DNA of 35,110 nucleotides from Phycicoccus elongatus Lp2. Its GTDB lineage: Bacteria > Actinomycetota > Actinomycetes > Actinomycetales > Dermatophilaceae. Positions 1 through 10,423 of this stretch are shown here, piece after piece. Below the pieces are notes generated by a model. It was not told the DNA's origin. It saw nothing but the letters and a program-made list of their open reading frames with translations, and did no database searches. Positions within the stretch are counted from its first letter, which is position 1, and each line of letters begins with the position of its first letter. The stretch lies in assembly GCF_000367525.1 (NCBI RefSeq), contig NZ_HF570956.1, positions 999,775 to 1,034,884 of the forward strand, in the 5' to 3' direction. Position numbers and translations under genes: made by a program.

Positions 1-9
1 GAGTTGAGT

Positions 10-27
10 CCGTAGCGTTGGTGTACG
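10..27 (+). repeat. IS256-family left terminal inverted repeat (core)
   Basis: CCGTAGCGTTGGTGTACG here matches the reverse complement of 1415-1432 at 16 of 18 positions. Confidence 0.75.
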
Positions 28-122
28 TCGACACCGGTGGCGTGTCCCTGCTGGATGCAGGTGCGGTCACCGCGTGATCCTTCGAGTGAACCTCTCACAG
101 CACTCTCGAATGGAGCATCGCG

Positions 123-1391
123 ATGACCGCGAACCTCAGTATCGACCCTGACGTGTTCTTGCACGAGCAGCTCGCGCAGGCCAGCCCGGACTTGATGCGT
201 GACCTGCTCTCCACCTTCGTCAACGCCTTGTTGTCGGCGCAGGCCGACAGTGTGTGCGGCGCCGACTATGGGACCCGGTCAACCGAGCGGACGAACCGGC
301 GCAACGGGTACCGGCATCGGGACCTGGACACTCGCACCGGCACTCTCGACATCGCGATCCCCAAGCTGCGTGAAGGCAGCTTCTTCCCGGAGTGGCTGCT
401 GGAACGGCACCGCCGCGCTGAAGCCGCCCTGACCACCGTCGTGGCCACCTGCTACCTGCTTGGGGTCTCCACCCGCCGGATGGACAAACTGGTGCGCACG
501 CTGGGCATCACCGGCTTGTCGAAGTCAAAGGTCTCCGAGATGGCCAAGGACCTGGACGCCCAGGTCGAGGCGTTCCGGACCCGACCCTTGGACGAGGGGC
601 CGTACACGTTCGTGGCCGCCGACGCGCTCACGATGAAGGTGCGTGAGAACGGGCGGGTGGTCAAGGTCGCGGTCATGGTCGCCACCGGCGTCAACGCCGA
701 CGGCTACCGCGAAATCCTCGGTATCCAGTGCGCGACAACCGAATCCGGTGCGGGCTGGCTGGGGTTCTTCCGCGACCTCGTCGCCCGCGGCCTGACCAAA
801 GAAGGCCCGGTCGGCCTGGTCACCAGTGACGCCCACACCGGCTTGGTCGAGGCCATCGGCGCGACCCTGCCAGCTGCGTCCTGGCAACGCTGCCGCACCC
901 ACTACGCCGCGAACCTCATGGCCGCGACCCCCAAATCGCAGTGGGGTTGGGTCAAAGCCCTCCTGCACTCGGTGTACGACCAACCCGACGCCCAAGCCGT
1001 CCACGCCCAGTTCGACCGCGTCCTCGAGGGGCTGCACGACAAGCTCCCCGCAGTAGCCGAGCACCTCGAGGACGCCCGCGCCGACATCCTCGCCTTCACG
1101 ATCTTCCCGAAAGTGTTGTGGCGACAGATCTGGTCCAACAACCCCAACGAACGGTTGAACCGCGAGATCCGCCGGCGCACTGATGTCGTGGGCATCTTCC
1201 CCAACCGCGAAGCGATCATCCGCCTCGTCGGTGCCGTCCTGGCCGAGCAACACGACGAATGGGCCGAACAACGCCGCTACCTCGGACTCGAGGCCCTCAA
1301 ACAAGCCCGCGCAGCCCTCGCCGACCGCGAGACAGTCCTCCTGACCGAGGAGGTGAACCCCGACCTGATCGCCCGCGCCATCAGCGCCTGA
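123..1391 (+). CDS. IS256-family (Mutator-type) DDE transposase
   Basis: A 422-residue protein of full family length. It catalyses cut-and-paste or copy-out transposition of its own element. The family DDE triad is visible: D167 in the AADALTMK segment, D236 in VTSDAHTGL, and E343 in NPNERLNREIRRR, with the C-x2-H (CRTHY) motif between the second D and E. The N-terminal part carries the usual RNGYRHR and 'FFPEWLLERHRR' segments. The start is ATG at 123, with a weak purine-rich stretch (tggagc) just upstream. The reading frame is intact, so the element may be active. GC content and codon use resemble the chromosomal flanks, so it is not obviously recent on composition alone. Confidence 0.95.
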   Translation: MTANLSIDPDVFLHEQLAQASPDLMRDLLSTFVNALLSAQADSVCGADYGTRSTERTNRRNGYRHRDLDTRTGTLDIAIPKLREGSFFPEWLLERHRRAEAALTTVVATCYLLGVSTRRMDKLVRTLGITGLSKSKVSEMAKDLDAQVEAFRTRPLDEGPYTFVAADALTMKVRENGRVVKVAVMVATGVNADGYREILGIQCATTESGAGWLGFFRDLVARGLTKEGPVGLVTSDAHTGLVEAIGATLPAASWQRCRTHYAANLMAATPKSQWGWVKALLHSVYDQPDAQAVHAQFDRVLEGLHDKLPAVAEHLEDARADILAFTIFPKVLWRQIWSNNPNERLNREIRRRTDVVGIFPNREAIIRLVGAVLAEQHDEWAEQRRYLGLEALKQARAALADRETVLLTEEVNPDLIARAISA

Positions 1392-1414
1392 ACATCACCA
1401 TCGAACGATCACCT

Positions 1415-1432
1415 CGTACACCACCGCTCCGG
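1415..1432 (-). repeat. IS256-family right terminal inverted repeat (core)
   Basis: Reverse complement of this stretch matches 10-27 at 16 of 18 bases; it starts 23 bp after the transposase stop codon. Confidence 0.75.
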
Positions 1433-1441
1433 GCTTGACCT

Positions 1442-1646
1442 GGTGGGGCGTCTGGTTGTGGACGAGGGCTTCCACCGCACGCTGTCTGACGGCTGGGCCG
1501 ACGCCCGCTGCTACACCTCAGAGTCTGAGCGCCGAGGTGAGCTGGAGGAGTGGTTGCGCTACTACAACGAGCACCGGCCCCACACGGCCTGCGGCAACCA
1601 GCCGCCCTACTCACGATTGATCAACGTTCCCGGTCAGGACAGCTAG
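1442..1646 (+). pseudogene. IS481-family transposase, C-terminal remnant
   Basis: About 65 codons of open frame read EGFHRTL, then ERRGELEEWLRYYNEHRPHTA, then QPPYSRLINVPGQ and a stop at 1646. This is the conserved end of the rve integrase core of IS481-type transposases; the glutamate of the DDE triad normally sits just upstream of 'RFHRTL'. No N-terminal part precedes it, because the IS256-family element ends at about 1441. The missing 5' part would lie left of the window if the IS256 insertion split it. Non-functional alone. Confidence 0.85.
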
Positions 1647-1752
1647 CTGTCGGTTCCTCAGTGCCTGGGCCCGCAGAAACCCGCACTCAGCGGGGAGAGG
1701 GAGGCACTTGGGGGCGGGAGGCGCTGCGGGGAAGAGGCGGGAGGGTAGGTCG
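1647..1752. other. Intergenic, G-rich purine tract
   Basis: No gene seen. Bases 1691-1750 are strikingly purine-rich on the plus strand with repeated runs of three to five G. The spacer separates the IS remnant from the 3' end of the methyltransferase gene. Confidence 0.5.
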
Positions 1753-2490
1753 TCAGGTCGGCTTGTGGGCGGCGACGAAGACCGATGAACCGAACGGCAG
1801 GTCGCGCCGCCGAAGGATCCGCTCGTCCAGGCGGCACAGGTGGCGCAACACCGTGTTGAGCACGGGCGGCACGCTGGGGATCTCCGCGATGTCCTGCGCC
1901 TCGGTGCGGTCGCCGCGCACCCGGCGGACGAGTCGTTCGGCGGCGAAGAAGGGGAAGACGGCCGCGAAGGCATGGGTGGTGCGGTCGACCGTGAAGCCGG
2001 CCGCGGTCACGGCTGCGGCGGCGCGCTTGCGTGTGTAGCGGCGATGGTGACCATTGGCGACGTCGTGGTCGCTCCACGCCCACTGATAGGCAGGCACGGC
2101 CATGAGGAAGGCCCCACCGGGGCGGATCACCCGCGCCACCTCGGCGAGCGCGACTGACTCGGGCTCACAGTGCTCGATGACGTCGAAAGCGCTGACCACA
2201 TCGAAGGTCTCGTCGCCGAAGGGGAGAGCCATGGCCGAGCCGCAGACACCTTCGGACCCCAGACCGCGAGGGTCGATGTCGAGGGATGCCACATGGGCAG
2301 CCCCTTGTCGTATCCATTGCGCGCTGGGTCCATCGGCCGAGCCGAGATCGAGCGTCAGTCGTGAGCTGGCGGCATACGACGAGAGCGCGGTCTCGAGAAG
2401 ACGGGATCGGGCAACGTACCACCAGTAGTCCTCGACCGAGTGTGATGGGGATCCGCCGTGACCGATCAGCTGATGGCGATCAGGACGCAT
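1753..2490 (-). CDS. Class I SAM-dependent methyltransferase
   Basis: A 245-residue protein when started at ATG 2490. It shows Rossmann methyltransferase motif I (DLGSADGPSAQW, residues 48-59), an acidic residue ending strand 2 (SLDIDP, near 70-73), the post-I region ALPFGDETFDVV and the motif FDVIEHC (102-108), then a CRVIRPGG-like segment 'ARVIRPGGAFLMAVP'. This is the Methyltransf_11 pattern; the substrate is not predictable. The open frame continues upstream to 2790, but that extension overlaps the small membrane protein gene and is arginine/proline-rich low-complexity translation, so ATG 2490 (preceded by AGAGAG) is preferred. It overlaps the upstream gene's 3' end by 11 bp, suggesting coupling. 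Confidence 0.85.
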   Translation of the reverse strand: MRPDRHQLIGHGGSPSHSVEDYWWYVARSRLLETALSSYAASSRLTLDLGSADGPSAQWIRQGAAHVASLDIDPRGLGSEGVCGSAMALPFGDETFDVVSAFDVIEHCEPESVALAEVARVIRPGGAFLMAVPAYQWAWSDHDVANGHHRRYTRKRAAAAVTAAGFTVDRTTHAFAAVFPFFAAERLVRRVRGDRTEAQDIAEIPSVPPVLNTVLRHLCRLDERILRRRDLPFGSSVFVAAHKPT

Positions 2491-2836
2491 GCGACGGACT
2501 CTCTGGTGAGCCAGCACCCGCAGCCCTCCTTCCTTGCTGATGACCCGTGACTCTGTCCACCGCTGCACGTTCGGCCACTTGGCGCCTCGCCTCCAGCTCC
2601 GGCTCGACCCGAGCGCGGTAGCCGAGAATCCCCACAGCCAGGACCAGCGCGGCAGTGTTGGTGGCGAAGACCTCGCCCAGGCGCGTGGCACGGACGGGGG
2701 AGCCGAGATCGCGCGTCGGCGGCCGAGTTGTGGCGAGCAGCAGGGCCACTGCGAGAGCGGCGGTGCTCCCCTCGGGGGTCTGCAGGGCACGTTCGGCGAT
2801 GTCGCTCCACCCAGATGGCGCGCGTCGCTGGCTCAT
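2480..2836 (-). CDS. Small membrane protein, two predicted TM segments
   Basis: A 118-residue product starting MSQRRAPSGW. Two hydrophobic segments are visible at residues about 24-36 (STAALAVALLLAT) and 57-72 (VFATNTAALVLAVGILGY), followed by a charged tail rich in Arg/Glu. No family is recognised. An AGGAGG sits three bases before ATG 2836, which is close; an in-frame ATG at 2848 gives four more residues. It is read with the downstream methyltransferase gene, overlapping it by 11 bp, so the two may be co-translated; membrane anchoring of a shared process is possible but unproven. Confidence 0.6.
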   Translation of the reverse strand: MSQRRAPSGWSDIAERALQTPEGSTAALAVALLLATTRPPTRDLGSPVRATRLGEVFATNTAALVLAVGILGYRARVEPELEARRQVAERAAVDRVTGHQQGRRAAGAGSPESPSHAS

Positions 2837-2913
2837 CTGCCTCCTCATGCGGCACGGCCCCTGTCGGCGCACCATGATAGGCGTAAGGACGGGGTCCCTG
2901 CGCCGCGGCTGCT

Positions 2914-3159
2914 GTGGACTTGCCTGTCCTGGCGAGGGTCGGCAGGGATTCATTGCCCACCTTGGAGACCCACAAGTTCGTCGTGGTCGTGGTGCAGGTG
3001 TTGGCTATCCGTGTTGGTTTGGCCAACCATGGCAACGAGTCCGTGACGGTGGTGCTCTTGGGCATCCTGGTCGTCTGTGTGTGCATGCTCATCCGCCCGT
3101 GGATCCAGGTCATCTGGCCCCGTTCCATCGGTCGCGTGCACCGCGCGGGCCCACGTTGA
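2914..3159 (+). CDS. Possible small hydrophobic protein
   Basis: Low-confidence open frame of 81 codons (GTG start) in an otherwise gene-free stretch of about 330 bp. It encodes one or two hydrophobic segments (KFVVVVVQVLAIRVGL and VTVVLLGILVVCVCMLI) separated by LANHGNESV, then a basic end. Third-position GC is high, as expected for a real gene here, but there is no clear ribosome site and no recognised family. The opposite strand gives a His/Asp-rich frame, which is what a hydrophobic GTG/GTC-rich frame produces antisense. Apart from this candidate I see nothing in 2849-3181. Confidence 0.25.
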   Translation: MDLPVLARVGRDSLPTLETHKFVVVVVQVLAIRVGLANHGNESVTVVLLGILVVCVCMLIRPWIQVIWPRSIGRVHRAGPR

Positions 3160-3181
3160 ACCCGAGGGACTGACAGCGACG

Positions 3182-3937
3182 TCAGTCGAGCGGTCCACCG
3201 GCAACATAGATGACCTGCCCACTGACGAAGCCGGCCTCCTCGGAGCAGAGGAAGGCGATGGTGGCCGCGATGTCCTCGGGTTGGCCGACCCGCTGCACGG
3301 GGATCTGCGAGGCCGAGTGCTTGATGAAGTCGTCGAAGGGCACGCCGATGCGCTCGGCCGTGGCCGCGGTCATCTCGGTCTGGATGAAACCGGGGGCCAC
3401 CGCGTTGGCGGTCACGCCGAACTTGCCGAGTTCGATGGCCAAGGTCTTGGTGAAGCCCTGGAGGCCGGCCTTGGCGGCGGAGTAGTTCGCCTGGCCGCGG
3501 TTGCCCTGCGCCGACGAGGAGGACAGGTTGACGATTCGGCCGAACTTCTCGGCCGTCATGTGCGCCTGGCACGCCTTGGTCATGAGAAAGGCGCCCTTGA
3601 GGTGCACGTTCATCACCGCATCCCAGTCGGACTCGGTCATCTTGAAGATGAGGTTGTCGCGGATGATGCCGGCGTTGTTCACCAGGATCGTGGGGGCACC
3701 CAACTCCTCGGCGATCCGTGCCACGGCCGCGTCGACCTGATCGGCGGACGACACATCGCAGCCCACGCCGATCGCCCGGCCGCCATCGGCCGTGATCCGG
3801 TCGGCAACGGCGACACAGGCCGCCTCGTCGAGGTCGAGAATGGCGACGGCGTGGCCGTCCTTGGCCAGGCGGGCGGCGGTGGCGGCGCCGATGCCGCGGG
3901 CGGCGCCGGTGACGACGGCGACACGAGAGGTGCTCAT
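3182..3937 (-). CDS. fabG: 3-oxoacyl-ACP reductase (FabG-type SDR)
   Basis: A 251-residue classical short-chain dehydrogenase. The NADP-binding TGAARGIG is at residues 10-17, the acidic LDLD after strand 2, NNAG at 87-90, structural N110, and the catalytic S139, Y152 and K156 in the YSAAK motif. Sequence segments such as NLSSSSAQGNRGQANYSAAKAG and GFIQTEMT, with a C-terminal YVAGG, are typical of FabG, which reduces 3-ketoacyl-ACP in fatty acid elongation. FabG-like SDRs also act on acetoacetyl-CoA (PhaB) or other ketones, and no other fatty acid genes flank it, so the exact substrate is uncertain. ATG 3937 is preceded by AAGGA at 11 bases. It is transcribed divergently from glgX. Confidence 0.85.
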   Translation of the reverse strand: MSTSRVAVVTGAARGIGAATAARLAKDGHAVAILDLDEAACVAVADRITADGGRAIGVGCDVSSADQVDAAVARIAEELGAPTILVNNAGIIRDNLIFKMTESDWDAVMNVHLKGAFLMTKACQAHMTAEKFGRIVNLSSSSAQGNRGQANYSAAKAGLQGFTKTLAIELGKFGVTANAVAPGFIQTEMTAATAERIGVPFDDFIKHSASQIPVQRVGQPEDIAATIAFLCSEEAGFVSGQVIYVAGGPLD

Positions 3938-4043
3938 CTGCTTTGGAGTCCTTCGGGGCAGGCGGTAACTTAAGTGGTCGCGTCCGACCCTACCCAGCGC
4001 CGAGTGAGGCGTCTTCGACGCATGTCACATCGGAGGGAACGCA
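3938..4043. promoter_or_regulatory. Divergent intergenic region fabG / glgX
   Basis: About 106 bp separate the divergent starts. The glgX side has an excellent ribosome site, GGAGGG six bases before GTG 4044. I could not assign convincing -35/-10 boxes; promoters for both genes should lie here by position only. Confidence 0.45.
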
Positions 4044-6203
<2,160 letters not shown>

Positions 6204-6205
6204 CC

Positions 6206-8618
6206 GTGGCCGACGTCACGCACCTCACGCACCGCCCCGGGCCGGGGCGGGTCGTGCCGGTGTCGACCTACCGCCTCCAGATCCACGCGGGCTTCGGTTA
6301 CGACGACGCCGCCGCGCGCGCGGCATACCTCGCCGACCTCGGGGTGACCCATCTGTATCTCTCGCCGGTCCTCCAGCCGGCACCGGGGTCCACCCACGGC
6401 TACGACGTGCTGGACCACACGCGCATCCATGAGGAGGCCGGTGGGCGAGAGGCCTTCGACCGGCTCGTCGCCGCGGCACGCGAGCACGGCCTGGGTGTGA
6501 TCGTCGACGTCGTCCCCAACCACATGACGGTGCCGCGCCCCACCCATCTCAATGCGCCCTTCTGGTCGCTGCTGCGCGAGGGACGCGAGAGTCCGTATGC
6601 CGCGTGGTTCGACGTCGATTGGGACGTCGAGGACGACCGGATCCTCATGCCCGTGCTCGGTGGGACGATCGGCGAGGCCGTCGAGCGGGGTGACGTGGTG
6701 CTCGCCCAGGACGGTGGGCCCAGCGGTCGCGAATGGGTGCTCTGGCACCACGGCGACGAGTTCCCGGTCCGGCCCGGCACCGAGACGTTGCCGCTGCCCG
6801 AACTCGTCGAGGCGCAGGCCTATCGCCTGTCGAGTTGGCGCGAGGCGGGGGAGGCCCTGAACTACCGACGCTTCTTCGACGTGACCTCCTTGGTGGCGGT
6901 GCGCGTCGAGGACCCGGTCGTCTTCGCGGCGACCCATGCGCTGCTCGTGTCGCTCTTCGGGCACGGCGCCGTCGACGGCTTCCGGATCGACCACCCTGAC
7001 GGCCTTGCCGACCCGCGCGGCTACCTCGCGATGCTCGCCGACGCGACGGGCGACGGCTGGGTCGTCGTCGAGAAGATCCTCGAGGGCGACGAGCCGCTGC
7101 CGGACGACTGGCGGTGCATGGGCACGACGGGCTATGACGCCCTGCTGCGCGTGCAACAGGTCCTGACGTCGCCCGCCGGCGAGGACGTCCTCGACCGGCT
7201 CTGGGATGAACATGCCTCTGGCACATCGCTTTCGGGGACCCTCGAATCCGTCATTGTCGACGCCAAGCGGCTCGTCGTCGACGACGTGCAGGCGGCCGAG
7301 GTCGACCGGCTCATGCGGTTGCTGCGGCGGGTGCTGCCCACCGAGGACCCGCGGCCATTGCGCAGTGCCCTCGAGGCGATGCTCGTGGCGATGGACCGCT
7401 ATCGGGCCTACTTCACGCCCGGCGAGGAGGCCGACGTCGCGCAGTATGCCGTCGTCGACGAGGTCGAGGCTCGCGCCCGCTCGCTCGTCGCGCCCGAGGA
7501 CGCCGACGCGGTGGCCGTGGTCGCCCAGTTGGTCCGGGGAGGCCGGCTGCCCCAGGCTGCGCTGGGCGAGGTGCCAGCGCAGGCGGAGTTCCGTACCCGC
7601 TTCCAGCAGACCTGTGGCCCCGTCATGGCCAAGGGCATCGAGGACACCGCCTTCTACCGCTGGTTCAGGCTGGTCGGCGCGAACGAGGTCGGTGGGCACC
7701 CGGAAACCCTCTCGATCCCCACCACCGCCTTCCACTCGTATGCCGCGGGGAGGCTCGAGCGTTGGCCCGTCACGATGACGGCTCTCACCACGCACGACAC
7801 CAAGCGGTCCGAGGACGTGCGCGCCCGGCTCATGGTGTTGGCTTCGGACGCGGCGGGCTGGGAGCAGTGGGTGCGGGCTGCCTCCGCCCTGGGCGCCGTC
7901 CACCGGTCGGCGCTCGTCGATGCACCAACCGAGTACCTCGTCTGGCAGACCCTCGTCGGCACCTGGCCGATCACGGCCGCGCGGCTCGAGGAGTATGTCC
8001 TGAAGGCCGTGCGCGAGGCCAAGCTGCACACCGCCTGGGTTGACGGCGACGATGCCTATGAGCAGGCCGTCGTCGACTTCGCGACGGGGGTGTTGCGTGT
8101 CGACGCTGTGCGCGCACACCTCGATGAATGGGTTGTGGCACAGGCGGACTCGATGCGCGCCAACGTGCTCGGCCAGAAGGTCGTCCAACTCCTCATGCCG
8201 GGCGTCGCCGACGTCTACCAGGGCACCGAACTGATGACCCTGACACTCGTCGACCCGGACAACCCGCCGACCGGTGCAGTACGACGACCGCGCCGTCCGC
8301 CTCGCCCGCCTCGACGAGGGTGAGCCGGCTCTCGACCTCGACGACGAGAAACTCCTCGTCGTGTCCCGCGCGCTGAGGCTGCGACGAGACCACCCCGAGT
8401 GGTTCGTCGGGGCTGGAGCAACCTATGCCGCGTGGCCGGCCCCCGAGGGCGTCCTCGCCTTCACCCGAGGCGACGACTCCGGGGCTCATGTGCTCGTCGC
8501 CGTGCCGATCAAGGGCCGGACCTCCCTCGACGCCGGCGACATCGACCTGCCCGAGGGCGACTGGGAGCCGCTGTGGCCGGACAGGCTGCCCGTCCAGGTC
8601 TGGGTGAGCCACGCGTGA
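6206..8618 (+). pseudogene. treY: Maltooligosyl trehalose synthase TreY, one frameshift
   Basis: TreY isomerises the reducing-end alpha-1,4 bond of maltooligosaccharides to an alpha,alpha-1,1 bond. Family markers: N-terminal STYRLQ (20-25), DVVPNHM (101-107), nucleophile D262 in GFRIDHPDGLADP and acid/base E289 in VVEKIL. The frame set by GTG 6206 is good to about codon 686 (VDPDN), then becomes Arg/Pro nonsense. The plus-one-shifted frame resumes as RRPVQYDDRAVRLARLD and runs to TGA 8618. Removing one C from the CCC at 8263-8265 restores an 803-residue protein of normal size. Everything on both sides is well conserved, so a sequencing indel is at least as likely as a real mutation. It is coupled to glgX (2-nt gap) and treZ (GTGA overlap). 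Confidence 0.9.
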
Positions 8619-10423
8619 TCTCGGTGTGGGCGCCGGTTGCCGTTGCTGTCGAGATCGAGTGGAGTGGCGACGGTGCGCCCGTCGCGCGGGAGGCGATGTC
8701 TCGCGACGACGACGGGTGGTGGCACTGGGACGGTGACCCCGCGGCATACCAAACCTTTGACTATGCCTTCGTCCTCGACGGCGCCGAGCCGTCGCTGCCT
8801 GACCCGCGCAGCGCTTGGCAGCCTCACGGTGTGCACTCGCCGAGTCGATTCTTCGACGCCTCACGGTTCGTCTGGAGCGACCAGCAGTGGCGCGGAACCC
8901 GCTGTGGCGCAGGCGTCCTCGGAGGTCTCGTCTACGAGCTGCATGTCGGCACCTTCACACCCGAAGGCACCCTGGACGCGGCGATCGAGAGACTCGACGC
9001 GCTCGTGGCGATCGGCGTGGACCTCGTCGAACTCATGCCGCTCGCGGCCTTCCCGGGTGACTGGGGCTGGGGCTATGACGGGGTGGCCCTCTACGCGGTC
9101 CATGACCGCTATGGAGGCCCGGCGGCGTTGCAGCGGTTCGTCGACGCCGCCCACGCGCGCGGGATCGGCGTCTGCCTGGACCTGGTCCACAACCACCTCG
9201 GGCCGAGCGGCAACTACCTCTCGCGTTTCGGTCCCTATTTCACCGACACCCACCACACGCCGTGGGGGTCCGCAGTCAATCTCGATGCCCCCGGGGCCGA
9301 CGGCGTCCGATCGTTCCTCGTCGATCAGGTGTTGCGGTGGTTCCGGGACTTCCACGTCGATGCCCTGCGCCTCGACGCCGTGCACGAACTCGCCGACGAC
9401 TCCCCGCATCACCTCCTCGCCGAGTTGTCCGACGCGACGGCAACCCTCGCGACAGAGCTCGGGCGGCCCCTGGACCTGATCGCCGAGAGCGACCTCAACG
9501 ACGTGACGATGGTCGAGCCGACGGCACTCGGCGGGCGGGGGATGACCGCCCAATGGGCCGATGACGTGCACCACGCGTTGCACGTCGTGCTCAGCGGGGA
9601 GAGCCAGGGCTACTACGCCGACTTCGCCGGCGGCGGCGAGCGTGAGGAAGCCGGCCCACTCGCCGTGCTCGCGAAGGTCTTCACCCGCGGCTTCCTCCAC
9701 GACGGCAGCTTTTCCAGTTTCCGAGGGGCACTGTGGGGTCGAGCCGTGGACGTCGACACCTTCGACGCGCGGCGGCTGCTCGCCTATCTGCAGACCCACG
9801 ACCAGGTCGGCAATCGGGCACTGGGGGATCGCCTGCACGCGACGCTCTCGCCCGGGCGGCACGCGATCGGGGCCGCGCTCGTGCTGCTCGGACCCTTCAC
9901 CCCGATGCTCTTCATGGGTGAGGAGTGGGCGGCCGCCACTCCGTGGCAGTTCTTCACATCCTTCGACGATCTCGCCCTCGGCGAAGCGGTCAGCCGTGGT
10001 CGGCGCGAGGAATTCGGCAGTCATGGCTGGAGCGTGGACGAGGTGCCCGACCCGCAGGCCGTGAGCACCCGGGACGCGTCCGTCCTCGACTGGTCCGAGC
10101 CGGGTCGCGAGCCGCACGCCCACATGCTCAGTTGGTATGCCGCGTGCTCGGCGCTGCGCCACCGCCTCCTCCCCATCGGGTCACCGCTGCGACTGGCCGA
10201 CGTCCTGGTCAGCTTCGACGAGGCCGCGCGGTGGGTCGTCGTGAGTCATCACGGACTGGCCATCGCGGCCAACCTCGCCGACCATCCGCAGACCGTGCCG
10301 GTGCCGGACGGCGCCGTGCCCCTGCTGAGGTGGGCCGACCACGGGAGCGAGCTGCGCGGCATATCGGGGGAGGGGTTGGTCCTCGACCCCGACGACTGCG
10401 CCGTGCTGCGCCTCACTCCTTGA
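8615..10423 (+). CDS. treZ: Maltooligosyl trehalose trehalohydrolase TreZ
   Basis: A 602-residue GH13 (subfamily 10-like) enzyme releasing trehalose from maltooligosyltrehalose, the second step after TreY. The start is GTG 8615, overlapping the treY TGA in a GTGA junction; the protein begins ISVWAPVAVAVEIEW, the N-terminal CBM48-like domain typical of TreZ. An in-frame extension upstream to 8399 is antisense-like Arg/Pro sequence within treY and is rejected. Catalytic region: nucleophile D254 in DALRLDAVHELADDS, acid/base E291 in LIAESDLND, and THDQVGNR further on; FMGEEW is also a TreZ signature. The 3' end overlaps convergent tesB by 11 bp. With glgX and treY it forms a complete TreXYZ route. 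Confidence 0.95.
   Translation: MISVWAPVAVAVEIEWSGDGAPVAREAMSRDDDGWWHWDGDPAAYQTFDYAFVLDGAEPSLPDPRSAWQPHGVHSPSRFFDASRFVWSDQQWRGTRCGAGVLGGLVYELHVGTFTPEGTLDAAIERLDALVAIGVDLVELMPLAAFPGDWGWGYDGVALYAVHDRYGGPAALQRFVDAAHARGIGVCLDLVHNHLGPSGNYLSRFGPYFTDTHHTPWGSAVNLDAPGADGVRSFLVDQVLRWFRDFHVDALRLDAVHELADDSPHHLLAELSDATATLATELGRPLDLIAESDLNDVTMVEPTALGGRGMTAQWADDVHHALHVVLSGESQGYYADFAGGGEREEAGPLAVLAKVFTRGFLHDGSFSSFRGALWGRAVDVDTFDARRLLAYLQTHDQVGNRALGDRLHATLSPGRHAIGAALVLLGPFTPMLFMGEEWAAATPWQFFTSFDDLALGEAVSRGRREEFGSHGWSVDEVPDPQAVSTRDASVLDWSEPGREPHAHMLSWYAACSALRHRLLPIGSPLRLADVLVSFDEAARWVVVSHHGLAIAANLADHPQTVPVPDGAVPLLRWADHGSELRGISGEGLVLDPDDCAVLRLTP

Larger units (their letters stand above)
1..1441 (+). mobile_element. 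IS256-family insertion sequence, nearly complete
   Basis: One intact transposase gene (123-1391) lies between imperfect terminal inverted repeats. The best-matching core is at 10-27 on the left and 1415-1432 on the right (16 of 18 bases agree, inverted); weaker similarity extends to about base 1 and base 1441, so the ends are approximate. The left end coincides with the window edge, so the target duplication cannot be tested. Immediately right of 1441 begins the 3' remnant of an IS481-type transposase, so this element appears to have inserted into another IS. Confidence 0.85.

Noticed and set aside
2491-2790. N-terminal extension of the methyltransferase frame
   Set aside because: It would overlap the small membrane protein gene by about 300 bases and translates to Arg/Ser/Trp-rich sequence before the recognisable domain.
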